A model generated the notes under the pieces. The model made no database searches, had not been told where the DNA came from, and saw only the letters and a program-made list of their open reading frames with translations. A DNA stretch of 64,000 nt from Singulisphaera sp. GP187 (GTDB lineage Bacteria > Planctomycetota > Phycisphaerae > Phycisphaerales > SM1A02): positions 62,001 to 126,000 of the forward strand of contig CAMBMO010000005.1 of NCBI GenBank assembly GCA_945868805.1, given 5' to 3'. Shown here in pieces: positions 7,981 through 17,600 of the stretch (position 1 is its first letter; every line of letters begins with the position of its first letter). The position numbers and the translations under genes are program-made.

Positions 7981-10461
7981 ATGATGAACATGACAAACCT
8001 GACAAACCTGACAAACCTGACCAACTCGACCATCCCGCAATTCAATCTACAAGCGTCGGCGATGACTTTCGTTGTGGCTCTCTGCGCATCCGCAACCCTC
8101 AGTGGCGCGCAGACCACGACTCCGAGCGGTCAACGGATTGCGGACCACTTCGGATTTGACGGCGTCGACGCCATCAAGGTTGACAAAGGTGGTGGACCGC
8201 TCGCCACAGCGGATCTCGATGGCGATGGCAGAAGCGACATAATCGCCGTCAATAATCGAAACAGCCGAATCGACTTGCTCTATCAGAAGGTCGGAGCCAA
8301 ATCCACCGATGAAGTGCCGCCGACATCGAGCGTGAACGAGATTCCACAGCACTGGAGATTTCGCAGAGTGGAGATTCCCGTTTCCGACGAAGTCGGCGCG
8401 GTCGTCCCAATGGACTTTGATGGTGATAAGCGCATCGATTTGATCTACTCCACCGCGACTGGAAAAATTGTCTTCTTACGCCAATCCGCTCCAGGAGTCT
8501 TTGAGGTCGTGAGGAAGCACACGGTCAAGAACCTCAATCCCCAACGCGACGCATTGATGCTGAAAAACTTGCTCGGAGACGAACGACCGGAACTCGTCGG
8601 AATCGCCAATGGACGGATCCAGATCTGGCCGTTCACTGGATCTGATCTTGGGACTGCCGTCGAATTGTCGGCAGGAAACGGCAACATCGTGGCGATCGTG
8701 TCGAACGATCTTGACGGAGACGGCGCGAACGATCTTGTGGGGATCATGCCGGACGATCCAGCACCGCTGCGCGTTTGGTTTGGTTCGACCAAGGACAGAC
8801 TCTCGGCGCTCGGTGCTCAGACTCGATTTGAGATGCCACCGCTGCGCGACGCGGACATCGTCCCGATACCCGGCAAGAAAGGAGTCGCGCTCGGCGTGGT
8901 CGAGAAGCCATCAAAGCGGGTCGTTCTCCTTCAGGTTGCGAACGAGCCGATCACGGAGGGCGGGGATCGAGAGGCGAGCCTCCAAACATGGGCTTTCACC
9001 GACACTGGCAATCGAAAGCGCGACACGGCCATCGCGGATCTCAACGGGGATGGTCTGCCAGATCTTTTGGCGACGAATACCGAAGCAAACGCTGTGTCGA
9101 TCTTTCAGCAGGTTCCTGGTCGCGGATTTGTTGGAATGCAGAATTCTCCTGCCTACAGCGATCTCGACTTTGTAGTCGCCGGAGATGTCGATGGCAACGG
9201 ACGAGCCGAAGTCTTTGTGAGTAGCGAAAAAGAGGGCGTTGTCGGGAGAACCTCCTTTGTCAACGACGGCCTCGATTTCCCGCAGACGATGCCACTTGCC
9301 GGAGGGCTTGCGCCGACCGCGCTCGGACTCGTCAACATCGACAATCGAAACTGGGTCGCGATCATCGGCAAGGACGGTCGCAACTATTCAATCGAGTTGC
9401 AACCGGCGGATGGAACGACGACTGGAAAGGTTTCCATTCCACTTGGCGCGCTCAGTCGCGCCCCCGACACGATTCTCGCACTCGATGCCGATCAGGATTC
9501 CCTCACCGATCTTCTCCTCTTCACGCCCGACAAGCCAATGACGATGCTTCATCACGAGCCGGCCAAGGAGGGCGACGCGAAAGATGCTCCCCCCACCTTC
9601 AAGACTCTCGAGAGCAAGGACATGGCGCAATTCGGTCTTGCGCAAGCGGCGAATGCCCAGAACACCACGACTGCGGACATCGACGGCGATGCCCATGCCG
9701 AGTTGCTCGTTGCCGATCGAAACTTCGTTCGAGCGCTCCGATTCGACCCGAAGCTCGGTTGGCAAGTTGTCGAACAGATTAATGCGCCTCGCGGAGACAC
9801 AAAATTCGGATCGATCACGCGCCAAGCAACACCAAGTGGTGACCGAATCGCGGCTGGTGATAGTGAAAATGGAAAGGTCATCGTGTTTGCACGCGATGCG
9901 GCTGCAAAGAAGTGGAAGCAATCCGACGAGTTCGACGTCAAAGGCTTCAAGTTCAACTCGCTCGCAGCTGGACCCTTCACCGGTGGCAAAGATCAAGGAC
10001 TGCTTCTCGTTGGTAATGATGGATTCGGCGTCATGCGATTCAGCGGAACCCGGGAGAAACTGGAAGAGATTTCGTCGTGGCGGACTGACGACATCGGACG
10101 GGTTCCCCACGAATTGGGCGTCGGCGATCTGAATCAAGATGGCATGACTGACATCGTCGTACTCGACGCCGGAAAGCAAATGCTCGATGTCTTGGGTGTG
10201 AGCCGGGCAAACACCTTACTCCCAGCGATCAGTTTCAGAGTCTTCGAGAGTCGCCTTTTCTCGGGTGGCGAACCTCGAGAATTCGAACCGAGCCAGGCGA
10301 TCATCGACGACCTCACTGGTGATGGCGCTGACGATCTGGTCCTCATGTGCCACGACCGCATCCTTCTCTATCCGCAGATGACGAAGGATTCCAACTCGGG
10401 CGGTTCGGGCGCCCCGCAAGCCGACGCCCCGCCAGCCGTCGCCCCGCCAGCAAAGAAGTGA
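7981..10461 (+). CDS. FG-GAP/VCBS repeat surface or secreted protein
   Basis: The 826-residue product carries about nine repeats centred on calcium-binding-like motifs: ADLDGDGRSDII, DFDGDKRIDLI, DLDGDGANDLV, DLNGDGLPDLL, DVDGNGRAEVF, DADQDSLTDLL, DIDGDAHAELL, DLNQDGMTDIV and DLTGDGADDLV. These are the hallmark of integrin-alpha-like FG-GAP beta-propellers, usually extracellular and Ca-dependent. The N-terminus is odd: a TNL repeat from a 9-bp tandem repeat precedes the hydrophobic segment MTFVVALCASATLSGA at residues 28-43, which lacks the usual positive n-region. The true start could be the ATG for that Met. The C-terminus is Pro/Ala-rich (PQADAPPAVAPPAK), made by a 15-bp repeat. Ligand unknown. 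Confidence 0.85.
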   Translation: MMNMTNLTNLTNLTNSTIPQFNLQASAMTFVVALCASATLSGAQTTTPSGQRIADHFGFDGVDAIKVDKGGGPLATADLDGDGRSDIIAVNNRNSRIDLLYQKVGAKSTDEVPPTSSVNEIPQHWRFRRVEIPVSDEVGAVVPMDFDGDKRIDLIYSTATGKIVFLRQSAPGVFEVVRKHTVKNLNPQRDALMLKNLLGDERPELVGIANGRIQIWPFTGSDLGTAVELSAGNGNIVAIVSNDLDGDGANDLVGIMPDDPAPLRVWFGSTKDRLSALGAQTRFEMPPLRDADIVPIPGKKGVALGVVEKPSKRVVLLQVANEPITEGGDREASLQTWAFTDTGNRKRDTAIADLNGDGLPDLLATNTEANAVSIFQQVPGRGFVGMQNSPAYSDLDFVVAGDVDGNGRAEVFVSSEKEGVVGRTSFVNDGLDFPQTMPLAGGLAPTALGLVNIDNRNWVAIIGKDGRNYSIELQPADGTTTGKVSIPLGALSRAPDTILALDADQDSLTDLLLFTPDKPMTMLHHEPAKEGDAKDAPPTFKTLESKDMAQFGLAQAANAQNTTTADIDGDAHAELLVADRNFVRALRFDPKLGWQVVEQINAPRGDTKFGSITRQATPSGDRIAAGDSENGKVIVFARDAAAKKWKQSDEFDVKGFKFNSLAAGPFTGGKDQGLLLVGNDGFGVMRFSGTREKLEEISSWRTDDIGRVPHELGVGDLNQDGMTDIVVLDAGKQMLDVLGVSRANTLLPAISFRVFESRLFSGGEPREFEPSQAIIDDLTGDGADDLVLMCHDRILLYPQMTKDSNSGGSGAPQADAPPAVAPPAKK
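7987..8031. repeat. 9-bp tandem repeat at the 5' end of the FG-GAP gene
   Basis: Five 9-bp units (AACATGACA, AACCTGACA twice, AACCTGACC, AACTCGACC) fill 7987-8031, just inside the annotated start, and encode N-M/L-T triplets. One unit contains an ATG, so the array also affects which start codon is used. Confidence 0.88.
10411..10455. repeat. 15-bp tandem repeat at the 3' end of the FG-GAP gene
   Basis: GCCCCGCAAGCCGAC, GCCCCGCCAGCCGTC and GCCCCGCCAGCAAAG are three consecutive 15-bp units ending six bases before the end of the stop codon. They encode APQAD/APPAV/APPAK. Confidence 0.75.
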
Positions 10462-10473
10462 CGGACGCACGAC

Positions 10474-11811
10474 TTGCCGAACACAACGACAGGCACGCCA
10501 GACTCCCAACAGCGCACAGATGCGCTGGAGAAACTGCTTGAAATTTCGAAACGACTCGGCGAGTCTTCCGACCTGCCGGCGGTGTTGGGGGTCATCATCG
10601 ACGCGCTCCGAGATTTACTTGCCGCCGATCGTGCCACCGTGTTCACCTATGACGAGCAGACGAATGAACTGGTGATCCATGTCGCGCACGGCGTTGCGAC
10701 CGACCGAGAACAGCGGGGCGGAGACGGGACGATTCGATTCCCAGCGACGGCTGGTATCGCGGGCGCGTGCGCCACGACTCGGTCCATCATCAATATTCCA
10801 GACGCATACTTGGACGATCGTTTCAATCGCGATGTCGACAAGCGCACTGGATATCGCACGAAATCGATCCTGGCAATTCCGCTCGTCGATCACGGCGGAC
10901 AGTTGGTCGGCGTTGCGCAGGTACTCAATGCGAGCAAGGGATCGTTCGACCTTGCAGACGAGCAGATCGCTTCCGGAGTCGCCGCACATGCAGGCATCGC
11001 GCTTCGTCGCGCGCATCTCATCCAGAGTCATCTCGACAAGCTGAGGCTCGAGCAGGAAGTTTCGGTCGCCAAGGAGATTCAGCAAGGGTCGTTCCCAAAG
11101 CAAATCCCCTCGCATCCTGCATACGACATTGCCGCGTTCAACACACCTGCGCAAGAGTGCGGAGGGGATGCCTTTGATGTCTTCGGCCTGCGGGGAGGGA
11201 CCATCGCCGGTCGAGACGAGGCGGCGGACAGCATCTTTTTCTTGATCGCCGATGCGACCGGTCACGGGGTCGGACCGGCGCTCTCATCGATGCAAACCCG
11301 AGGGATGCTCAGGATTTCGGCGCGCCTCGGACAGTCGCTCGGATCAATCGTTCGGGAGATCAATACGCAATTGAATGATGACCTTCCCGCTGGACGATTC
11401 GTCACTGGCTGGCTGGGGATTCTCGATCTTGCGACGGCGACGATCGAATGCTTCAGTGCTGGACAAGGTCCCGTTTATGTCTACCGGCGTGATGCCGATC
11501 ACTTCGAAGAAATCGAAAGCGACGCGCCTCCGTTCGGAATCGTGATTCCAGGCTTCTCGTATAGCGCGACCCGATCGATTCAACTCGGCGTGGGTGACAT
11601 GTTGGTGCTGATTACGGACGGCTACTACGAAGCGATGTCTCCAGCCCAAGCCATTTGGACCGAACAAGGAGTTTTCGAAGTGATCCGCCGAATGAAGGAT
11701 AAGTCGTCGGACTCCATCCGGGCAGAACTCGATCGCTGTTCCCTCGAATTCGCACAGTCGACTTCGACCGATGACGACCGCACGGCGATCATTGTCAAGC
11801 GACTCTTCTGA
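10474..11811 (+). CDS. GAF-domain PP2C-type (RsbU/SpoIIE-like) serine phosphatase
   Basis: The 445-residue protein has an N-terminal GAF domain (about 30-185; LAADRATVFTYDEQTNELV, with GIAGACATTRSIINIPDAY). A linker helix follows (RLEQEVSVAKEIQQGSFP), then a SpoIIE/RsbU phosphatase domain (about 210-445) with metal-binding GGDAFD, DATGHGVGPAL, LITDGYYEA and a final STDDDRTAIIV. Family members dephosphorylate anti-sigma-factor antagonists or related partners in response to a signal sensed by GAF. No signal peptide is present, so it is cytosolic. The start is a TTG at 10474, the first possible start after an in-frame stop that coincides with the previous gene's stop. It is convergent to the CHASE2 cyclase gene, 24 bp away. 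No anti-sigma partner is in the window. Confidence 0.88.
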   Translation: MPNTTTGTPDSQQRTDALEKLLEISKRLGESSDLPAVLGVIIDALRDLLAADRATVFTYDEQTNELVIHVAHGVATDREQRGGDGTIRFPATAGIAGACATTRSIINIPDAYLDDRFNRDVDKRTGYRTKSILAIPLVDHGGQLVGVAQVLNASKGSFDLADEQIASGVAAHAGIALRRAHLIQSHLDKLRLEQEVSVAKEIQQGSFPKQIPSHPAYDIAAFNTPAQECGGDAFDVFGLRGGTIAGRDEAADSIFFLIADATGHGVGPALSSMQTRGMLRISARLGQSLGSIVREINTQLNDDLPAGRFVTGWLGILDLATATIECFSAGQGPVYVYRRDADHFEEIESDAPPFGIVIPGFSYSATRSIQLGVGDMLVLITDGYYEAMSPAQAIWTEQGVFEVIRRMKDKSSDSIRAELDRCSLEFAQSTSTDDDRTAIIVKRLF

Positions 11812-11835
11812 TTCCGTGACGAGCGCGGAGTTTGA

Positions 11836-14529
11836 TTACTTCGCGCGAAGTCGAAGAACCCCGTCGTCTGCTCCTTCTCCGGATGCGATGGCGTCGAGGT
11901 ACATCGCCGAGAGCTTTGACGACCCGTGCGCCAATTCAAATTCCCGCCACGCAGTGTTCGACTCGGCAAGTTTTCGATCGCGAAAGAGCCCAACCGCCTT
12001 CGCTGTGGCGCTGATCCACGCGTCGCTCGCATCCGCGCCGACGACTTCAAAGACTTCGATCGGCTTCGACTGACCGACAACCACGACGAGACCGAGCGGA
12101 CGGATCTTGATTGCGGTATTCATCCCCTGCTCCTCGATCCCCTGCCGGGTCGCCCCATCGATCAGAATGCCAGTCCCGAATTGCTTGTTTGCACTCTCGA
12201 GTCGCGACGAAAGGTTGACGACATCGCCGATCGCCGTGTAGTCGTTCAATTTCGGCGGTGCACCGCAATCACCGACAACCGCCATTCCAGTCGCGATCCC
12301 AAGTCGTACCGAAATCTTCGGAGTGCCATCGCCGATGGAAGCCTCGGAACTCTTCGCGAGTTCGACCATCACTGCCTGACATGCGACGGCGCTCTCGGCC
12401 GCGAGCGACTCTTGGCGCGGTTCGTCGCCGAACGCCGACCAAAACGCCATAAAACCGTCCCCGAGGAATTTGTTGACATATGCGTCGCGCTTGACGAGTT
12501 CGTCTGACAATCGACCGAGGTAAAGATTCAGCGTTCGAACGACACCTGGTCCCCCAAGCTGCTCGGCGATTGTTGTGAACCCACCGAGATCGCCAAAGAT
12601 CACAGTGATCCTCCGCTCCTGACCGCTCACAGTGAGCGCGTCGGGATTGTTCGACAACCGAGCCACGAGTTGTGGCGAGACACGGGCGGAGAATTGCCGA
12701 GTGATGCGCGCTCGATCGATTGAAGTCACAATCGCGATCGCCGCTGTTCCAGTCGCCCACGATGCCACTGGTGCGATAACCGGTCCGACCAACGGCATAA
12801 TGAGGTGGACATCGTTGAACGCGAATCTGCCTGCGAACCAGAGCCACACGGCGACGAGGACGATCATCGCACCGGCGCTCCAGCCAGTGCCGAGACGGCA
12901 TGCGCACAGCGACGCGAGACCTCCGAAGAGCAAGATCGCGAGCGGTTGTACCCACGATGGGGCAGTATCTCGTGCGTGCTTGCTGAGAACCATGTCCGCG
13001 ACGACCGCGTGAATGAAGACCCCCGGCGTCTTCGGGTCGTACGGAGTCGGCACGAAGTCGGCAAGGGCTCCCGTCGCGGACCATCCAAGAAAGACGAGCT
13101 TGTCGTTGAATTTCCGTTTCAACTCGTCTGACCGCGTCGCGATGTCGGTCGCGCCTCGCTGCGATTCCTCGTAGAGCTTGAGAAATTCTTCAGCGCTCGC
13201 CTCCGCCCCCGCTGGCAATGTGTCACCCATACGTGCATCGTTGAGCATCTGTGCGAATTCATCGATGGACTGCTTCCGCACTGATGATGTGCTGGACATG
13301 GTGGCGAGCGCGGGAAACTGTTCCATCATTCGAGCGCGGGTTGCGTCTCGAAGCGCCTCGTTCGCACTTTGGAGATCTCGATCCGAGTGAAGGTTGACGA
13401 GTTGCCCAACTGAGACGACCGCGCGCTCCTGACCGCTCAGCCCAGCCTGCGACCACTTCGCAAACCCCTCACCAAATGTCGATGTTGGCCAGTCCAACAC
13501 CATCACTCCCCCGTCGAGCGCGATCTTGGTTCCACCGATGTCAATCGCTTGCTCACTGGAAGCGATCTCAGATGGCTTGATTCCAAGGTGGGTTGCAGCT
13601 GCAACCAATCCAAACTGCTGGCACGATCCTCCCGGAACAACCCACGCGGTGCCCGTCCGGCGCTTCGCGCCATCCGAGTCATTGTGATGCATTTCATTCG
13701 TGACGACACCCAGCCCGACAGCCTTCTGCGCCAATTTCGGAACCGGAGGTTCATGCTCGTGCCCACCGAGCGGTTCGGCGAAACTCCCGCGACGCACGAG
13801 TTCATCCTGAAAATCTCGCCAGCTTTGTGCGCGATTCCATAGTTCCTGGACAAGGACTCCTTCCGCGAACTTGCTCGATCGATTTGCCCCACGGAGTTTG
13901 AAGACCAGGTCGTCCAGCGTCGTAACCGATGCGCCACTTTCAGTCGCCCAAATCACATTCCACGCCGCCAATGCTTTGAACCAAAGGGGGCGACTCAAAA
14001 AAATCTCTCGACGAGCTCCGGTCAAATGCGCTTGATCAGCCGCGGCCACCGGATCTTCGTCGATATGAGACGAGAGGACTTCGATGATCGAGGCGAGTTC
14101 CTTTGATCCCTCAGCACTCCGCCACTCCGGTTCGATCGAGTACTGCGGGCTGACATTCACTCCCAAGACCGTTCGAACCGCCGTCATCGCTTGCGCGAGG
14201 GATTCATCCCCACGAAGATCGGAATCCGGCTCGCTAAGCAACAAGTCCAGCGCGACCGTTCTGGCATTCGCTCGGGCAAGTTCATCGAGTGCCGCGGCAA
14301 ACTGGATTCGAGGCCAAGGCCAGCGCCCAATGGTGTCAAGCGATGAATTGTCAATGACGACGAGCGCAATCTCGTCGGACAACGGCTCGGCAATCGTCCG
14401 CGCGTGTCGATACCTCCAATCGACTGAGTCAAATTCCGCGTTGTCGAGCACGCCAAACCAAGCCAAGATCGTGACAATGATTGTGGAGGCGAACCCCGCG
14501 ACAAGAGCGATCCATGAAAATCGTTTCAC
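11836..14529 (-). CDS. CHASE2-domain class III adenylate cyclase
   Basis: The 897-residue membrane protein starts with a transmembrane helix (about 5-25), then an extracytoplasmic CHASE2 sensor region (about 30-500; DWRYRHARTIAEPLSDEIALV and VALDLLLSEP). Three closely spaced helices follow (about 520-620), then a cytoplasmic class III cyclase domain from about 639. The catalytic set is complete: metal Asp647 (FGDLGGFT) and Asp691 with substrate Lys687 (KFLGDG), adenine-specifying Asp769 (AIGD), and Asn772 and Arg776 (VNLSSRLE). It should therefore make cAMP. It lies downstream of the FecR-type giant gene on the same strand (85-bp gap); CHASE2 cyclases and FecR proteins are often neighbours in other bacteria. 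The signal it senses is unknown. Confidence 0.92.
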   Translation of the reverse strand: MKRFSWIALVAGFASTIIVTILAWFGVLDNAEFDSVDWRYRHARTIAEPLSDEIALVVIDNSSLDTIGRWPWPRIQFAAALDELARANARTVALDLLLSEPDSDLRGDESLAQAMTAVRTVLGVNVSPQYSIEPEWRSAEGSKELASIIEVLSSHIDEDPVAAADQAHLTGARREIFLSRPLWFKALAAWNVIWATESGASVTTLDDLVFKLRGANRSSKFAEGVLVQELWNRAQSWRDFQDELVRRGSFAEPLGGHEHEPPVPKLAQKAVGLGVVTNEMHHNDSDGAKRRTGTAWVVPGGSCQQFGLVAAATHLGIKPSEIASSEQAIDIGGTKIALDGGVMVLDWPTSTFGEGFAKWSQAGLSGQERAVVSVGQLVNLHSDRDLQSANEALRDATRARMMEQFPALATMSSTSSVRKQSIDEFAQMLNDARMGDTLPAGAEASAEEFLKLYEESQRGATDIATRSDELKRKFNDKLVFLGWSATGALADFVPTPYDPKTPGVFIHAVVADMVLSKHARDTAPSWVQPLAILLFGGLASLCACRLGTGWSAGAMIVLVAVWLWFAGRFAFNDVHLIMPLVGPVIAPVASWATGTAAIAIVTSIDRARITRQFSARVSPQLVARLSNNPDALTVSGQERRITVIFGDLGGFTTIAEQLGGPGVVRTLNLYLGRLSDELVKRDAYVNKFLGDGFMAFWSAFGDEPRQESLAAESAVACQAVMVELAKSSEASIGDGTPKISVRLGIATGMAVVGDCGAPPKLNDYTAIGDVVNLSSRLESANKQFGTGILIDGATRQGIEEQGMNTAIKIRPLGLVVVVGQSKPIEVFEVVGADASDAWISATAKAVGLFRDRKLAESNTAWREFELAHGSSKLSAMYLDAIASGEGADDGVLRLRAK

Positions 14530-14585
14530 AGGCGCATTATCGTGGCGCTCCGAGAATCGTGCGTAGCGGGCCGACCGACCCTTCT

Positions 14586-14624
14586 GCCTCAGTCTGAAGC
14601 CTCAGTCTGAAGCCTCAGTTTGAG
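14586..14624. repeat. 13-bp tandem repeat spanning a stop codon
   Basis: GCCTCAGTCTGAA occurs at 14586-14598 and 14599-14611, followed by GCCTCAGTTTGAG at 14612-14624. The third unit contains the stop codon (14615-14617, minus strand) of the giant FecR protein gene. Confidence 0.85.
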
Positions 14625-17600
14625 GGCGGAGGGACGAGCGCGAGGGCTGCGTTGGCGTCAATTCGCGCAAGTGCGGCTGCGTCGATCGCTTGTTGGGCGA
14701 GAATGCGCGCCTGATCTGCGCGCACGACGGTCTGACCGGCGATCTCGGCGGTCCGAGTGAAGACGACTCGTTCCCCCATCGTGCGCGCCGCATTCGCCGC
14801 TGCGAGGGCGGCCAGCCGTGACGACGACGCCCCGTTTCGCTGTGCGATCGCTTGGTCTCGCGCTGCGATGGCGAAGTCCGATGCACTCATCGCGAGAGTC
14901 GACCCGATGGCAAGGGCGAAGTTCTGCGCCGCCGCCGCAAATGTCTCGGCTTGACCCGCTGCACTCGTTGCTCCTGTATGGGCGCTTCCGGCGGCGAGAA
15001 CAAATCCATCCGCTGCGGCGAGTGCAGTCGCAAAGTCGCCCGAAGCTTGCGTCGATGTCGCCGCCTCGATGAGCGCTTGATCGGCGTAGCCACGTGTTTG
15101 GATGGCGGATCCGTCAGCGGCGATTGATGCGTACTCGCTTTGAACCGCGGACCCGTCCGCGAAGCTCGCGTTGTTCGCGACATCAAATCCGTCGGAAGCG
15201 AGAACAAAAAATCCGTGTGCCTCGTCGCTGAATGCAACCGCGCTGTCGCGATGTGTCTGGGTCGCCGTCAGCGAATCGCCCGCAGATGCAAAGAGGAGCG
15301 TGACATTGCCAAGCGCCTGATCGTGAGCGTCAATTGCGGAAACAGCTATGTCGTGCGCGAAGTTTGTGTTGGCGAGCGCGATCTCGCCGTCGAGTCCGAA
15401 GGCCGATGCATCGGATCCTGCCATACCTGCTCTCGCCGCACTGTCAGCGAGACTCCCATGAAGAGTCGCGCTCTGCGCCAACAGTGTTGCCGCCCATGCG
15501 AGGTCGTTTGCTTCGAGTGCGATGGTGTGCACCTGACCAGCCAAGAAACTCGTCTCTCCAAATCCGGCCTGTTCGATCGCAGTGCTCGCCGCCGCGAGGC
15601 GCGCGTTTGCGGTGTCCCGCGCTGCGACGGCATCCTCGGCGCGTTCGAGCGCAGCGATGCTGAGCGCGAGGGCACGGTCCGCGAGTGCTTGCGCAAGCGC
15701 TGTATCTGCAGTCAGGGCGAATTCGCTGGAAGCAGTCGCAGAAAGCGATGCGTCCAACGCCCGCTGCTGCGCGATGCCAACATGATTCGACATTCCTGAG
15801 TCCATTTGCAGACCGCTCTCGAGCGAGCTCTGCGCGATGCCACTCTGAGCAAGTGAAGTTTCGGCGAGTCCCGCTGCATATGTGTCCTGTTGAAACCCTT
15901 CCGTTCCCGCGGCACGCGACGCGGTCGCGGCGTTTTCTGCTGAGACTGCGTGAGCGATCGTGATTTGTGAATACGAAAGCGCGAGCGTGGCATCAGATGA
16001 TGACATCGCAGAGATCACATCGCTGAGTGACGCTACCGCGTTCACTTGCTGTAACTGCGCCTCATCGCGCTCCGACTGCGCCGAATCACGTGCGCTCGTT
16101 GCCAATGACACAGCGCCAGTTGCGTTGGCGAGGGCTTCTTCATGGATCTGGATTGCCCCGTCAATATCAGTCGCCAAACCGTCGATCTGAACTCGAGTTC
16201 CTTCGACGAGCGTGGCCGCCATACTCGCGTCGATTTTGTACCGAAGAGTATTCACCGCCGAACTCGCGGTGTCCGCTTCCGCATGACCAAGTGCGAAAAT
16301 CGCCTGGGTCGCCTGAAGCGAAGCCGTCGCCTGCGCCGCCGAACTCTGCGCGGATTGACCGAGCGCGATTGTCGAACCGATGTCGAAGCTGTCAATGCGC
16401 GCAAGCAGATCAGTCGAAATGGACGACGCTGTGCTTGCCGACCCATCGGCACTCGCGGCGACGGATTGAGTTGCGCCCGCGATCGATCCCGCAGCGTTGG
16501 CGAGCGCGAGCAGGTCCACCTGCGCGGTCGAACCACCTGCAATCGCAACGTTCGCAAACGCCTGCGAATATCCAGCGAATGCACTCGCATTCCCAGCATG
16601 GGTCGCACTCGACAAAGCGGCTGACACGGCATTCTGAGCAGACACGACCACCAGCGCCGAGATATCCGTTGCTTCTCCCAAAAGAAACTCTGCCGCCTGC
16701 ACATTGATCTCCGCTGAAGACGCGGCGATGCCAGCGTCTTGTTGGGCACCGAAAGCCGAAGCAACCGCTGTCTCCGCTTGCATTTTGAGGTCACCGTCGT
16801 TGAGTGCGAGCTGGATCGCCTCCGCGCCGACAAGGTCTTCAGCGTTGAGCGCGGTCAGAATGCTCGAGAGTCCGTCCTCGAGTAGTTCGATGATCCCGTT
16901 GAGATCAGCTTCGGCTTCTGCACCGGCACTCGCCGCATCCTGCGCACTCGCGGCTGCAGTAGCGACATCGAAAACTCGATCGCTCAGTTGATCCAACTTC
17001 CCGTCGGCACCGGCATTGTTGGACTGCGCGCTCTCCAGCGCGTCGAGCGTGACTGTTCGCGCCAATTGCGCTTCGACGAATTCTCCAAGCGTATCGACGG
17101 CGGCCTCTGCGGTCGCAGCTTCCGCGTCCGCGATTGCCGCAAGTCCTGCCGCCTGAATTGCAGCATCGTCGGCGAGATCAGCTTGATCTGCCGCGAGTTG
17201 AGCAGAAGCGCTCGTGGCGCCAAAGGGAAGCGGCGAACCATCCGGCGAAGTCACTTCAGCGAGTGCGGCAACCGCATCATCTCGGGCTGCATTTGCTTCG
17301 TTTGCGTACCCCGTCGCGTCGATCGCCAAGTTCATCGCTCGCTGTACCGCAAGCAAGGCGGCGGCGGCAGCTTCCGTCTCGGAGAATTGCTCGGCGAAGA
17401 GCGTTCCTTGGTCCTGTGCGACTCCAGCAGCGATTCCCGAATTGGTCGCGGCGACTCCGGCGGCGTCCGCGCGCGTGATCGCCTCAGAAATCGCGCCTTG
17501 AATCTGCGCCAAGCGACTTGCGTACTCCTCCTGCGCATCGGTCGAATCCTGAACCTGATCATTGGCACTCCCGGCATGATCGGCGGCGAGGTCCGCGGAA

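Noticed and set aside
14586-14624. CRISPR-like or attachment-site repeat
   Set aside because: Three contiguous 13-bp units without spacers are a simple tandem array, not a CRISPR. There is no integrase or tRNA nearby for an attachment site.
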